A stretch of DNA of 64,000 bases from Ensifer adhaerens (GCF_001270265.1 NZ_LGAP01000001.1:558001-622000); one strand, 5' to 3'; shown: positions 26,467 to 35,473, numbered from the stretch's first letter. Numbers and translations: made by a program. The notes: generated by a model from the letters alone, not told the origin.

Positions 26467-27633
26467 TCAGCGTTCGGGAGCGCCGTAGCCGTAGAGCCAA
26501 TCGAAATCGGCTGCGAGCGCTTCCGGACCCTTCATCGACAATACGACATCCCGCCCGAGCCGGAATGGGCCGCGGGCGTGATAGGCAAAACGGTTGAAGG
26601 CAGCACGGCGGCGCACCTGGGCGATGCGCGGCCGGCGTATGGCCTCGAAGGCTCTGAGAGCTTCGGCGATGTCACTCGATCCGACGAGGCAGCCCGCGAG
26701 CTCAGATGCATCCTCGATCGCCATGGCAGCGCCTTGCGCGGCAAACGGCGTCATTGCATGGGCGGCATCGCCGATCAGAACATTCTTTCGCCCATCCTGC
26801 CAGGCGCCGTCGGTCACCGTGCAAAGCGGCCAATAGGTCGGGGCATCGGCTTTTTTCAGCAGCGCCAGCACGTCGCCGTTCCAGCCGGAAAAGGCTTCGA
26901 GATAGTCGCGACGCCGGCCTTCGGAATCCTTGCCGACCCAGACGCTGTCGGTTTCCTTGCCCTCGATAATAGCAACCAGGTTGAAGCCGTCGATCTCCCG
27001 TAAGGGGTAGGCTACCAGATGCGCCCGTGCGCCAAGAAAGGCGGTCACGCAATCCGGTTGAAGAAGGCCGGCGGCGGCATCGCGCGTGACCGTCATGCGC
27101 CAGGCGACGTTGCCAGAAAACCGGACGGTGCCGGCACCCGCAACGGCGGTGCGCAGGCGCGACCAGATGCCATCGGCGCCGATGACCAGCGCCGGCATCC
27201 GGCCGGTGATGGCGGCGATTGCCTGTTGGGCGTCCCCATCGATGCGGTGTCCGAGATGAAGGCGGCAGCGCGGCTCGGCTGTTACGGCGGTAATCAGGAT
27301 TCTTTGAAGGCTTGCCCGGTGCAACACGCCATAGGGCGCGCGCCAGCGGTCACGGGCAAAACGTCCTGAGGGAACGCGCGCAAGAGAGCGAAGGGACTTT
27401 CCGTCGACAAGCGTGATGGCGTCAGGCTCGGTCCAGACGGCTTCAAGCGCGTCCAGAAGGCCGAGTTCGCTGAGGATGCGCGATGCATTCGGAGACAGCT
27501 GAAGCCCGGCCCCGACCTCGGTCAGAACGGCCGCCTGTTCGACGATGTCCACGTCGAAGCCGCGATGCGCGAGGCACAGCGCCGTCGTGAGCCCGCCGAC
27601 GCCGGCACCGACGATCGCGACCGCTTTCGACAT
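26467..27633 (-). CDS. FAD-dependent monooxygenase (salicylate-hydroxylase-like)
   Basis: A 388-residue class A flavin monooxygenase. Visible motifs are the N-terminal dinucleotide fold VAIVGAGVGGLTTALCLAHRG, the DG motif region GADGIWSRLR near residue 155, and the GD motif GDAAHAMTPFAAQGAAMAIEDA split near residues 275-296. These bind FAD and NADH. Substrate is an unknown aromatic compound; ubiquinone-biosynthesis hydroxylases are related but lack this close match to salicylate hydroxylase pattern. ATG at 27633 is used because the glycine motif begins right after it. It follows the zinc-finger gene by 11 bases on the minus strand and is convergent with metC. Confidence 0.85.
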   Translation of the reverse strand: MSKAVAIVGAGVGGLTTALCLAHRGFDVDIVEQAAVLTEVGAGLQLSPNASRILSELGLLDALEAVWTEPDAITLVDGKSLRSLARVPSGRFARDRWRAPYGVLHRASLQRILITAVTAEPRCRLHLGHRIDGDAQQAIAAITGRMPALVIGADGIWSRLRTAVAGAGTVRFSGNVAWRMTVTRDAAAGLLQPDCVTAFLGARAHLVAYPLREIDGFNLVAIIEGKETDSVWVGKDSEGRRRDYLEAFSGWNGDVLALLKKADAPTYWPLCTVTDGAWQDGRKNVLIGDAAHAMTPFAAQGAAMAIEDASELAGCLVGSSDIAEALRAFEAIRRPRIAQVRRRAAFNRFAYHARGPFRLGRDVVLSMKGPEALAADFDWLYGYGAPER

Positions 27634-27644
27634 CCGCGTGGGGA

Positions 27645-27890
27645 TCAGGCTGCCTGAAAGGTGAAGAGACAGCCCGGCGGGTTGGTTTCGGTTGCCTTCA
27701 GCTTCGGATTGTAGCGATAGAGCGTCGAGCAGTAGGAGCAGACTTTTTCGTTGTCGTCGCCCATGTCGATGAAGATGTGCGGATGGTCGTAGGGAACGGA
27801 CGCGCCGGTGCACATGAATTCCTTGACGCCGATTTCGATTGCCTGATGTCCGCCGTCATTCTGGAAATGGGGGATGCTGTGGCCGGCCAT
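27645..27890 (-). CDS. Small zinc-finger (CHCC, NDUFS6-like) protein
   Basis: An 81-residue protein with a probable zinc site made of Cys (EFMCTG), His (PHIFIDMG) and CSYC, the CHCC zinc-finger arrangement shared with the mitochondrial complex I accessory subunit NDUFS6. Begins MAGHSIPHFQNDGGHQAIEI. The family is common in alphaproteobacteria; a complex I assembly role is by analogy only. The ATG at 27890 was chosen because the family starts there, although the frame is open further upstream. Confidence 0.87.
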   Translation of the reverse strand: MAGHSIPHFQNDGGHQAIEIGVKEFMCTGASVPYDHPHIFIDMGDDNEKVCSYCSTLYRYNPKLKATETNPPGCLFTFQAA

Positions 27891-28066
27891 GTCATGCTCC
27901 GATGTATGCAAGTCTTTGAGAGTGGAATTTGCCGGCACCATAGTGAGCTTTGTTGCAAAAGTGTAGCGGCAAACACGCCGCACCTGTGGTTTTTGCCGGC
28001 TCGGGGTTTCCCTGATCGGGACGACAAATTAGGTTGCGCCAAACCGATACCGCCTCAAGGACTAGA

Positions 28067-28855
28067 ATGATGGATCTCAATCCGCCGCCGTTTTCGCACT
28101 TCACGCATGAAGGGCTGGATATCGCCTTCTTCGACGAGGGCGATCCTTCCGGTGCGCCGATCCTGCTCATTCATGGCTTTGCTTCGAGCGCCAACGTCAA
28201 TTGGGTTTTTCCCGGTTGGCTGAAGACGCTTGGCGATGCCGGATACCGGGTGATCGCATTCGACAACCGCGGCCATGGGAAAAGCAGCAAGCCTTATGAT
28301 CCCGCCCTCTACCATCCCCAGCAGATGGCCGGTGACGCGGTTGCGTTGCTCGGGCATCTCCGCATCGCCGAGGCGCATGTGATGGGCTATTCGATGGGCG
28401 CACGCATCTCCGCATTCCTGGCGTTGGCCCATCCCGACCGCGTGCGCTCTCTGGTGTTCGGCGGCCTCGGTATCGGCATGGTAACCGGGGTCGGGGATTG
28501 GGACCCGATCGCCGACGCGCTGGTGGCGCCGTCGCTCGACGTGGTGACGCATGCGCGCGGCCGCATGTTCCGCGCCTTTGCCGACCAGACCAAGAGCGAT
28601 CGCCAGGCGCTGGCCGCCTGCATTTCGACGTCCCGCGACCTTTTGACCGCCGAGGACATGGGCCGCATCGACATTCCAACATTGATCGGCGTCGGCACCA
28701 AGGACGATATCGCCGGCTCGCCGCAAGAGCTTGCGGACCTGATGCCGGACGCCCGCGCGCTTGATATTCCGGGCAGGGACCATATGCTTGCTGTCGGTGA
28801 CCGGGTGTTCAAGAAGGCCGCACTGGAGTTCCTCGAAGAGGTGGGGCGAGCGTAG
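28067..28855 (+). CDS. Alpha/beta hydrolase
   Basis: A 262-residue alpha/beta-fold hydrolase. Oxyanion region ILLIHGFASS, nucleophile elbow GYSMGAR (Ser within GxSxG), a later acid region near VGTKDDIAGS and the His in GRDHML make the catalytic triad complete. Substrate unknown; similarity in style to 3-oxoadipate enol-lactonase-type esterases. Two adjacent ATGs at 28067 and 28070; AAGGACT lies about 6 bases upstream. Flanked by convergent or separate genes, so likely its own unit. Confidence 0.88.
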   Translation: MMDLNPPPFSHFTHEGLDIAFFDEGDPSGAPILLIHGFASSANVNWVFPGWLKTLGDAGYRVIAFDNRGHGKSSKPYDPALYHPQQMAGDAVALLGHLRIAEAHVMGYSMGARISAFLALAHPDRVRSLVFGGLGIGMVTGVGDWDPIADALVAPSLDVVTHARGRMFRAFADQTKSDRQALAACISTSRDLLTAEDMGRIDIPTLIGVGTKDDIAGSPQELADLMPDARALDIPGRDHMLAVGDRVFKKAALEFLEEVGRA

Positions 28856-28955
28856 GTGTGTCTGCGACCTTTGGTCGAACTTGGGCCGGGCCATTTATGT
28901 CTCGCCGGATTTCCCCTATATTGATGGCATAGACCGATAGAGAAGGAGTGCGACG

Positions 28956-29783
28956 ATGGTCGCGACGACCGAACTTCGTCAGACGGAATCCCTCAAGTTG
29001 ATGGACCCGATCTGGAGCAGCCTGCGCGAGGAGGCCCGTCTTGCCGCCGAGCAGGATCCGATGCTTGCCGCCTTCCTTTACTCTACGGTCGTCAACCAGC
29101 ACTCGCTGGAAGAAAGCGTCGTCTACCGCATCTGCGAGCGCCTCGATCATCCTGATCTGCAGGCGAACCTGCTGCGGCAGACATTTGCCGAAATGCTGGA
29201 GGATTGGCCGGAATGGGGCACGATCCTGCGTGTCGACATCCAGGCGGTCTACGATCGTGATCCGGCCTGCACCCGATTCCTCGAGCCCGTGCTTTACTTC
29301 AAGGGCTTCCACGCGATCCAGACGCATCGTCTCGCCCATTGGCTGTTGAAGCGCGGACGCCGGGATTTCGCGTTTTATCTGCAGAGCAGGGCATCCAGCG
29401 TCTACCAGACCGACATCAACCCGGCGGCTCGGATCGGCCGCGGCATCTTCCTCGATCATGCCACCGGTCTCGTCGTCGGCGAGACCGCTGTCATCGGCGA
29501 CAACGTTTCGATCCTGCATGGCGTAACGCTTGGCGGCACCGGCAAGGAAGGCAGCGACCGTCATCCGAAGATCGCCGACGGCGTGCTGATCGGCGCGGGC
29601 GCCAAGATTCTCGGCAATATTCACATCGGCCACTGCTCGCGCATCGCCGCCGGCTCGGTTGTCCTGAAGCCAGTGCCGCCGAAAACGACGGTTGCCGGCG
29701 TTCCGGCCAAGGTCGTCGGCGAAGCCGGGTGTTCCGAACCGTCGCGCCAGATGGACCAGATCCTGACCAGCTTCGAAATCTGA
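28956..29783 (+). CDS. cysE: Serine O-acetyltransferase
   Basis: Acetylates L-serine with acetyl-CoA to O-acetylserine, the first step of cysteine synthesis. The 275 residues have an N-terminal helical SATase domain (WSSLREEARLAAEQDPMLAAF) and a C-terminal left-handed beta-helix with hexapeptide repeats (ARIGRGIFLDHATGLVVGE, DNVSILHGVTLGGTGKEG). The catalytic His of GxFLDHATG and the HGVTLGGTG loop are intact. The C-terminal tail ends QILTSFEI; the terminal Ile is the usual contact with cysteine synthase. GAGAAGGAGT precedes the ATG by 7 bases. Confidence 0.96.
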   Translation: MVATTELRQTESLKLMDPIWSSLREEARLAAEQDPMLAAFLYSTVVNQHSLEESVVYRICERLDHPDLQANLLRQTFAEMLEDWPEWGTILRVDIQAVYDRDPACTRFLEPVLYFKGFHAIQTHRLAHWLLKRGRRDFAFYLQSRASSVYQTDINPAARIGRGIFLDHATGLVVGETAVIGDNVSILHGVTLGGTGKEGSDRHPKIADGVLIGAGAKILGNIHIGHCSRIAAGSVVLKPVPPKTTVAGVPAKVVGEAGCSEPSRQMDQILTSFEI

Positions 29784-29883
29784 ACCATCGGGAACCGGTG
29801 CGTAGCCGCTTTCGAGGGGTTTACACCCGCCAATGCAGCGTGCGAGAAGCGCCGCACATCAAAAACGGCTACGGAGAAGACAT

Positions 29884-30087
29884 TTGAAGCCCGAAGAAAT
29901 CCGCAAGCTTGAAGCCTACCTCAAGCGCACGTTCAACCAGTCGATGGTCGTCAAGGCTCGCCCGAAGAAGGACGAGTCGGCTGAAGTCTATCTCGGTGAC
30001 GAATTCCTCGGCGTCGTCTTCCGCGACGAAGAAGATGGCGAACTGTCCTACAACTTCTCCATGGCGATCCTCGACATCGACCTCTAA
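29884..30087 (+). CDS. DUF3126 small protein
   Basis: A 67-residue protein using a TTG start at 29884, supported by GGAGAAG 7-8 bases upstream and by the family-like opening LKPEEIRKLEAYLKRTF. It ends YNFSMAILDIDL and has no membrane segment. DUF3126 proteins are found widely in alphaproteobacteria with no known function. It lies 100 bases after cysE and ahead of a strong terminator. Confidence 0.88.
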   Translation: MKPEEIRKLEAYLKRTFNQSMVVKARPKKDESAEVYLGDEFLGVVFRDEEDGELSYNFSMAILDIDL

Positions 30088-30112
30088 GTCGCTGATCGAC
30101 CGATTTCGGATG

Positions 30113-30143
30113 ACCCGGTGGCGAGTGCTCGCGCCGGGTTTTT
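30113..30143 (+). terminator. Rho-independent terminator after DUF3126 gene
   Basis: Two-part stem ACCCGG...CCGGGT with inner GCGAG/CTCGC and a TG loop, followed by TTTTT. It starts 25 bases after the stop codon and probably ends the cysE-DUF3126 transcript. Confidence 0.85.
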
Positions 30144-30252
30144 CTATGCTTTCACGTTTTTCAGAGCGCAAAGCCGAAGAAATTTGAGCGTCAGCGGCGT
30201 TTTTTCATCAAGCTGTTGCAAGTACTGTGTTTTATTGCGCTGCACGCTCGAC

Positions 30253-30280
30253 TTGACTTTTTGTGCAGTGCACATAAACT
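30253..30280 (+). promoter_or_regulatory. Phasin promoter with embedded palindromic operator
   Basis: TTGACT (30253-30258), 16-base spacer, TAAACT (30275-30280). The spacer holds TGTGCA-G-TGCACA (30262-30274), a perfect inverted repeat, and a related GCGCTGCAC lies just upstream near 30237. TGC/GCA-rich palindromes at phasin promoters fit binding by the PHB-responsive repressor PhaR (AniA), which would block polymerase here. Confidence 0.55.
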
Positions 30281-30318
30281 GAAGCCTGCAGATTAGGCCG
30301 TCACTAAGGAGACACCCG

Positions 30319-30672
30319 ATGTTCAACTTCGATGATGCAAACAAGAAAAGCAAAGAAGCCATTGACGTGGCTGTGAAAAGCTATTCCGCCTGGACCAAGG
30401 GCCTTCAGGCCATTGCGACCGAGGCTGCCGATTTTTCCAAGAAGTCCTTCGAAGACAGCGTTGCCCACGTGGAGAAGCTCTCCAGCGTCAAGAGCATCGA
30501 GACGGCTTTCGAACTGCAGACCAACTTCCTGAAGTCGAGCTACGAGGGCTTCTTCGCCGAGGCGACCAAGATCGGCGAGATGTATGCCGACCTCGCCAAG
30601 GACGCCTACAAGCCGTACGAGGCGCCGGTTGCCAAGGCAACCGCAGCGGTCAAGGCCGCCGCTGCCGCCTAA
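30319..30672 (+). CDS. Phasin family protein
   Basis: A 117-residue amphipathic helical protein of the phasin family that coats polyhydroxybutyrate granules. Visible family features are MFNFDDANKKSKEAIDVAV at the start, the middle stretch SVKSIETAFELQTNFLKSSYEGFF and an Ala/Lys-rich tail. No signal peptide. Good Shine-Dalgarno AAGGAG 8 bases upstream of the ATG. It is monocistronic, between its own promoter and a strong terminator. Confidence 0.93.
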   Translation: MFNFDDANKKSKEAIDVAVKSYSAWTKGLQAIATEAADFSKKSFEDSVAHVEKLSSVKSIETAFELQTNFLKSSYEGFFAEATKIGEMYADLAKDAYKPYEAPVAKATAAVKAAAAA

Positions 30673-30696
30673 AGCCACGGATCACTGCCGTCATTG

Positions 30697-30731
30697 AAAG
30701 GCCGGTCGCCGATACTGCGACCGGCCTTTTT
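30697..30731 (+). terminator. Rho-independent terminator after the phasin gene
   Basis: A 13 bp perfect stem AAAGGCCGGTCGC / GCGACCGGCCTTT with a 7-base loop, then further T residues; 25 bases after the stop codon. Confidence 0.93.
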
Positions 30732-30912
30732 GCTGTTTTGGACACTTCGCGGTGGATCGAAGAAAGTTGATCAATCTTATGCCTCTCCGTGCGATTATGA
30801 TTGCAGTGCGTTGGTTCGGTCTTAAAATCTAGAAACGAACCATTAGATAAAGGGCAAGCACGCTGCGGCCACATCAGATGGATCCGCGGCTTGTACTAAG
30901 GAAAAGACACGA

Positions 30913-31266
30913 ATGATCGCCACGCCGGTCCGGATGCAGCAAGGAAGCGACGACGAAGGAGGCGGCAGCAATCGCAGCACCTCCGTCATCACGCGCACCA
31001 AGCCGAAGACCAAGAAGCCGAGTTTGTATCGCGTTCTGCTTTTGAATGACGATTACACGCCAATGGAGTTTGTCATCCACATTCTGGAGCGTTTTTTTCA
31101 GAAGAATCCGGAAGAGGCGACTCGCATCATGCTCCACGTCCACAATCACGGTGTGGGGGAGTGCGGCGTCTTTACGTACGAAGTCGCCGAAACGAAGGTG
31201 ACGCAGGTGATGGATTTCGCCCGCCAGCATCAGCATCCGTTGCAATGCGTCATGGAAAAGAAATGA
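30913..31266 (+). CDS. clpS: ATP-dependent Clp protease adaptor ClpS
   Basis: Adaptor that delivers N-degron proteins to ClpA. The 117 residues have a disordered N-terminal stretch and the ClpS core: [20 protein letters not shown] (substrate pocket) and [20 protein letters not shown] (ClpA contact). Its stop is 9 bases from the GTG start of clpA, the classical clpS-clpA operon. The upstream gap of about 180 bases after the phasin terminator must contain the promoter; I could not define it. Confidence 0.96.
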   Translation: MIATPVRMQQGSDDEGGGSNRSTSVITRTKPKTKKPSLYRVLLLNDDYTPMEFVIHILERFFQKNPEEATRIMLHVHNHGVGECGVFTYEVAETKVTQVMDFARQHQHPLQCVMEKK

Positions 31267-31275
31267 GGAACTAAC

Positions 31276-33795
31276 GTGCCAACATTTTCGCCCAGCCTCG
31301 AAAAGGCGCTGCACCAGGCACTGACTTTTGCCAACGAGCGCCACCACGAATATGCGACGCTTGAGCATCTGCTTTTGGCATTGATCGACGATGCCGATGC
31401 AGCGGCCGTGATGGGCGCGTGCAACGTCAATCTCGAGACGCTGCGCAAGACCGTGACAGACTATGTCGACAACGAACTGTCGAACCTGATCACCGGCTAT
31501 GACGAGGATTCCAAGCCGACCGCCGGTTTCCAGCGTGTCATCCAGCGGGCCGTCATTCACGTTCAATCGTCTGGACGCGAGGAAGTGACGGGGGCAAACG
31601 TGCTCGTTGCGATCTTCGCCGAGCGCGAGAGCCATGCCGCCTATTTCCTGCAAGAGCAGGAGATGACACGCTACGACGCGGTCAACTTCATCTCGCATGG
31701 CATCGGCAAACGTCCGGGAACCTCCGAGGCACGTCCGGTGCGCGGGGCCGAGGAACACGAATCCGAGCAGAAACCTGCGCGCGAAAACGAAGAGGCGAGC
31801 GCCAAGAAGCAGCAGGATGCCCTGACGGCCTATTGCGTCAACCTCAACGAAAAGGCGAAATCCGGCAAGATCGACCCGCTGATCGGCCGCCACGCCGAGG
31901 TCAATCGAACGATCCAGATTCTCTGCCGTCGCTCGAAGAACAATCCACTCTATGTTGGCGACCCCGGCGTTGGTAAGACGGCGATCGCCGAGGGCCTTGC
32001 CAAGCGTATCATCGAAAAGAAGGTGCCGGAGGCGCTCCAGGACGCGACGATCTTCTCGCTCGACATGGGCACGCTCTTGGCCGGAACGCGTTATCGCGGC
32101 GATTTCGAAGAGCGCCTGAAGCAGGTCGTCAAGGAACTTGAGGATTACCCGGGTGCGGTGCTGTTCATCGATGAAATCCATACGGTCATCGGTGCCGGCG
32201 CCACCTCAGGCGGCGCGATGGATGCGTCGAACCTGTTGAAACCTGCGCTTTCGTCCGGTGCGATCCGCTGCATCGGGTCGACCACCTACAAGGAATACCG
32301 GCAGTTCTTCGAGAAGGACCGCGCGCTGGTGCGTCGCTTCCAGAAGATCGACGTCAACGAGCCGACGATCGCCGATACCATCGAGATCATGAAAGGCCTG
32401 AAGCCGTACTTCGAGGACTATCATCATCTGAAATACTCGAACGAGGCGATCAAGGCAGCGGTCGAGCTTTCGGCTCGCTACATCAACGACCGCAAGCTGC
32501 CGGACAAGGCGATCGACGTGATCGACGAATCCGGTGCAGCCCAGATGCTGCTCCCGGTCGGCAAGCGTCGCAAGCTGATCACCGAGCGAGAAATCGAAGC
32601 CACCATCGCGACGATGGCCCGCATTCCGCCGAAGACCGTCTCCAAGGACGACGAAGCGGTGCTGGCCAACCTCGAGAAGGAACTGCGTTCCGTCGTCTAC
32701 GGCCAGGATCTGGCGATTGAGGCGCTTGCCTCGTCGATCAAGCTTGCCCGTGCGGGCTTGCGCGAACCGAACAAGCCGATCGGCTGCTACGTCTTCTCGG
32801 GCCCGACGGGCGTCGGCAAGACCGAAGTCGCCAAGCAGCTTGCAACGTCGCTCGGCGTTGAGCTTCTGCGTTTCGACATGTCGGAATACATGGAGCGGCA
32901 CACCGTATCGCGGCTGCTCGGTGCACCTCCCGGCTATGTCGGCTTCGACCAGGGCGGTCTTCTGACCGATGGCGTCGACCAGCATCCGCATTGCGTGCTG
33001 TTGCTCGACGAAATCGAGAAGGCGCATCCGGACCTGTTCAACATTCTGCTGCAGGTCATGGATCATGGGTCGCTCACGGACCACAACGGCAAGAAGATCG
33101 ACTTCCGCAACGTCATCCTGATCATGACGACCAATGCGGGCGCTTCGGAAATGGCAAGGGCTGCGATCGGCTTCGGCTCGTCCAAGCGCACCGGCGAGGA
33201 CGAGGAAGCGCTGAACCGCCTGTTCACGCCCGAGTTCCGCAATCGTCTCGATGCGGTCATCCCGTTTGCATCGCTACCGACGCCGGTCATCCATCAGGTC
33301 GTGCAGAAGTTCGTCATGCAGCTGGAGACTCAGCTCGCCGAACGCAACGTCACGTTCGACCTGGCGCCTGACGCCATCGCCTGGCTTGCCGAGAAAGGCT
33401 ACGACGAGAAGATGGGTGCGCGGCCGCTCGCCCGCGTCATCCAGGAGCACATCAAGAAGCCGCTTGCCGACGAAATTCTGTTCGGCAAGTTGAAGAAGGG
33501 TGGCGTACTGCGCGTGACGATCGGCACGAAGGCCGACGGAACCAAGGGGCTGCTGCTTGATGCCGTGCCGGAAACGGCGCCGATCAAGCCGAAGGCGGAA
33601 GTGACCCGCCCGGCGATGAAGAGTGCCAAGCCGAAGAAGGCCGAGGAAAAGGAAGCCGTCGGGGCTGAACCTGCGCCGAGGGCCAAGCCGAAGAAGGCCG
33701 CAACCAAGTCGTCTTTGGACGCCGAAGGCAAGGTTGCCAGCGAGGCGAGCCCGCGAAAAGGTAAGACGGTGCCGAAGGTGCCACGCAAGAAATAG
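31276..33795 (+). CDS. clpA: ATP-dependent Clp protease ATP-binding subunit ClpA, with long basic C-terminal tail
   Basis: Double-AAA+ unfoldase partner of ClpP. The 839 residues have the Clp N-domain (about 1-140), AAA1 with Walker A GDPGVGKTAIAEG, AAA2 with GPTGVGKTEVAKQ, and the ClpP-binding IGF loop (AAIGFGSSK). After the D2 small domain, roughly the last 85 residues form a low-complexity tail rich in Lys, Pro, Ala and Glu, with three PKKA blocks; E. coli ClpA (758) lacks it. The GTG start at 31276 is supported by GAGGAAC about 6 bases upstream. Confidence 0.96.
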   Translation: MPTFSPSLEKALHQALTFANERHHEYATLEHLLLALIDDADAAAVMGACNVNLETLRKTVTDYVDNELSNLITGYDEDSKPTAGFQRVIQRAVIHVQSSGREEVTGANVLVAIFAERESHAAYFLQEQEMTRYDAVNFISHGIGKRPGTSEARPVRGAEEHESEQKPARENEEASAKKQQDALTAYCVNLNEKAKSGKIDPLIGRHAEVNRTIQILCRRSKNNPLYVGDPGVGKTAIAEGLAKRIIEKKVPEALQDATIFSLDMGTLLAGTRYRGDFEERLKQVVKELEDYPGAVLFIDEIHTVIGAGATSGGAMDASNLLKPALSSGAIRCIGSTTYKEYRQFFEKDRALVRRFQKIDVNEPTIADTIEIMKGLKPYFEDYHHLKYSNEAIKAAVELSARYINDRKLPDKAIDVIDESGAAQMLLPVGKRRKLITEREIEATIATMARIPPKTVSKDDEAVLANLEKELRSVVYGQDLAIEALASSIKLARAGLREPNKPIGCYVFSGPTGVGKTEVAKQLATSLGVELLRFDMSEYMERHTVSRLLGAPPGYVGFDQGGLLTDGVDQHPHCVLLLDEIEKAHPDLFNILLQVMDHGSLTDHNGKKIDFRNVILIMTTNAGASEMARAAIGFGSSKRTGEDEEALNRLFTPEFRNRLDAVIPFASLPTPVIHQVVQKFVMQLETQLAERNVTFDLAPDAIAWLAEKGYDEKMGARPLARVIQEHIKKPLADEILFGKLKKGGVLRVTIGTKADGTKGLLLDAVPETAPIKPKAEVTRPAMKSAKPKKAEEKEAVGAEPAPRAKPKKAATKSSLDAEGKVASEASPRKGKTVPKVPRKK

Positions 33796-33817
33796 TCCGC
33801 TCGGACATGATGTTTGG

Positions 33818-33848
33818 CGCTGCCGGATGGACCCATCCGGCAGCGTTT
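33818..33848 (+). terminator. Terminator after clpA
   Basis: A perfect 12 bp stem CGCTGCCGGATG / CATCCGGCAGCG with a GACC loop and a short TTT tail, 23 bases after the clpA stop. The short tail makes partial read-through into azlC possible. Confidence 0.75.
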
Positions 33849-33878
33849 CTCTGAATGAAAACAATCCCGGAACGGCTG

Positions 33879-34616
33879 ATGAACAGTGAAGAAAACGACC
33901 AGTCGTCGGTCGTCTGGTTTCTGACCGGCATGCGTGGCCTGTTCAGCCTTCCGGCCTTTATCCTGATGCTGTCCTTCGTTGGCTTCTGCTCCCTGACCGC
34001 CCAGGCTGGAATTCCACCGCAGCAGGTCGTCTTCATGACCGGCATGGTTTGGGCGCTGCCGGCAAAGGTCATTCTCGTCAGCTCGATGATGAGCGGCGCA
34101 AGCCTGGCGGCGGCCTTCCTGGCTGTGTCGCTCTCGTCCGTCCGCCTTATGCCGATGGTTGCGGCGCTCATTCCCGAATTGCGCACGTCGAAGACGCCGA
34201 CATGGCTCCTGTTGTTTCTGTCGCATTTCGTTGCGATCACGGCCTGGGTTTTTGCGATGGAGAAGGTGCAGGCGGTGCCGCGTGACAAGCGTGTTGCCTT
34301 CTTCGCCGGCTTCGGCATCACGCTTGTGGTGGCCAATATGGTGCTGGTCGCCATCGTCTATCACTTCGTCGCCGATTTTCCGCCTGTTGTCGCTGGCTGT
34401 CTGTTCTTCCTGACGCCGATCTATTTCCTGGCCTCGATCTGGCACTCGGCGCGCCATCCGGTCGTCTATATTGCACTGCTGTTCGGTCTCTTGGCCGGCC
34501 CGTTGTTCTATTGGCTCGCCCCTGAATTCGACATTCTGCTGGCGGGTGTTGGTGGTGGCACGCTGGCCTGGGCGGTCGAACGGCTGTGGCGCGGCCGCCG
34601 GGAGATCGGCGCATGA
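33879..34616 (+). CDS. AzlC-family branched-chain amino acid exporter, large subunit
   Basis: A hydrophobic protein of 245 residues from ATG 33879 (or 253 from 33855), with several membrane helices. It is recognised as AzlC by the first-helix pattern and the partner gene. The ATG at 33855 lies only 6 bases beyond the terminator stem with no Shine-Dalgarno, so 33879 with CGGAA upstream is preferred. The stop overlaps the start of the small subunit (ATGA), typical of azlC-azlD pairs that export branched-chain amino acids. Specific substrate not determinable. Confidence 0.8.
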   Translation: MNSEENDQSSVVWFLTGMRGLFSLPAFILMLSFVGFCSLTAQAGIPPQQVVFMTGMVWALPAKVILVSSMMSGASLAAAFLAVSLSSVRLMPMVAALIPELRTSKTPTWLLLFLSHFVAITAWVFAMEKVQAVPRDKRVAFFAGFGITLVVANMVLVAIVYHFVADFPPVVAGCLFFLTPIYFLASIWHSARHPVVYIALLFGLLAGPLFYWLAPEFDILLAGVGGGTLAWAVERLWRGRREIGA

Positions 34617-34957
34617 CTTGGCATGACGGCTGGTGGGCCTATGCGTTCATTGCGATCGCCGGCTGGCTTGCGACCGACATCTGGCGCTGGTTGGGTGTGA
34701 TCGCCGGGAACCGGTTGCGCGACGATTCCGAGGCGCTGAACTGGGTCAGGGCAGTGGCGACTGCGCTCGTCGCAGCCGTCATCGCCAAGCTCATTCTCTA
34801 CCCTACAGGCGTTCTCGAGCATTCGCCGCTGTGGCTGCGCCTGGGAGCCGTCGCGATTGGGGCGGCGGCATTCTTCCTGCTCGGTCGCAAACCGGCAATC
34901 GGGATAGTTACAACGATCGCAACGTTGGCCGCCGGGCTATGGTGGTTGGGTTTTTAG
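34613..34957 (+). CDS. AzlD-family branched-chain amino acid exporter, small subunit
   Basis: A 114-residue protein with about four hydrophobic helices (WWAYAFIAIAGWLATDIW, a central helix near residue 50-65 and two near the C-terminus ending LAAGLWWLGF). The Arg/Trp-rich segment IWRWLGVIAGNRL is typical for AzlD. The ATG overlaps the azlC stop by 4 bases, indicating translational coupling. Together they form the exporter. Confidence 0.82.
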   Translation: MTWHDGWWAYAFIAIAGWLATDIWRWLGVIAGNRLRDDSEALNWVRAVATALVAAVIAKLILYPTGVLEHSPLWLRLGAVAIGAAAFFLLGRKPAIGIVTTIATLAAGLWWLGF

Positions 34958-35009
34958 AGACTCAATGCGCAGCCGGTGACAGCTGCTAACGCGGCCGTCA
35001 GATTTGCAT

Positions 35010-35429
35010 CTAAAGCGCCTGGCGCACTTTTTCGGCGTTGGCGGCCAGCACCGCGCCATCTTCCATCGTGCCGGAATGCGGTTTCAGCGGAACGCCGTCG
35101 CGCCGCGGGATGACGTGGAAGTGCAGGTGGAAGACGGACTGGCCGGCGGGTGCCTCGTTGAACTGCATGATCGTTACCCCGTCGGCGTCGAAGGCCTCTT
35201 TGGCGGCAACGGCAATTTTCTGAACGACGGTGATCAGTGCCGGCAGGCTTGCTGTGTCGGCGTCCAGCAGGTTGCGGGAGGGGGTCTTGGGGACAACGAG
35301 AATGTGACCTTCGGCCTGCGGCATCACGTCCATGAAGGCGATGGTTGCATTGTCCTCGTAGACCCGGTGCGACGGGATCTCGCCCCGCAGGATTTTCGCG
35401 AAGATATTGTTGGTGTCGTAAACGCTCAT
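35010..35429 (-). CDS. HIT (histidine triad) family hydrolase
   Basis: A 139-residue HIT protein. The active-site triad is VFHLHFHVIPR (HxHxH). The opening NIFAKILRGEIPSHRVYED and the MDVMPQAEGHILVVPK segment match Hint-type nucleoside phosphoramidases. ATG 35429 has GAGGAA 8 bases upstream. Convergent with azlD and 44 bases downstream of the GNAT gene, so it may be co-transcribed with the ridA-GDPD-GNAT run. Confidence 0.93.
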   Translation of the reverse strand: MSVYDTNNIFAKILRGEIPSHRVYEDNATIAFMDVMPQAEGHILVVPKTPSRNLLDADTASLPALITVVQKIAVAAKEAFDADGVTIMQFNEAPAGQSVFHLHFHVIPRRDGVPLKPHSGTMEDGAVLAANAEKVRQAL

Positions 35430-35473
35430 TGTTTTTCCTCGTAGATTGGATCCGGCCAACGCCGGAGAGCGGT

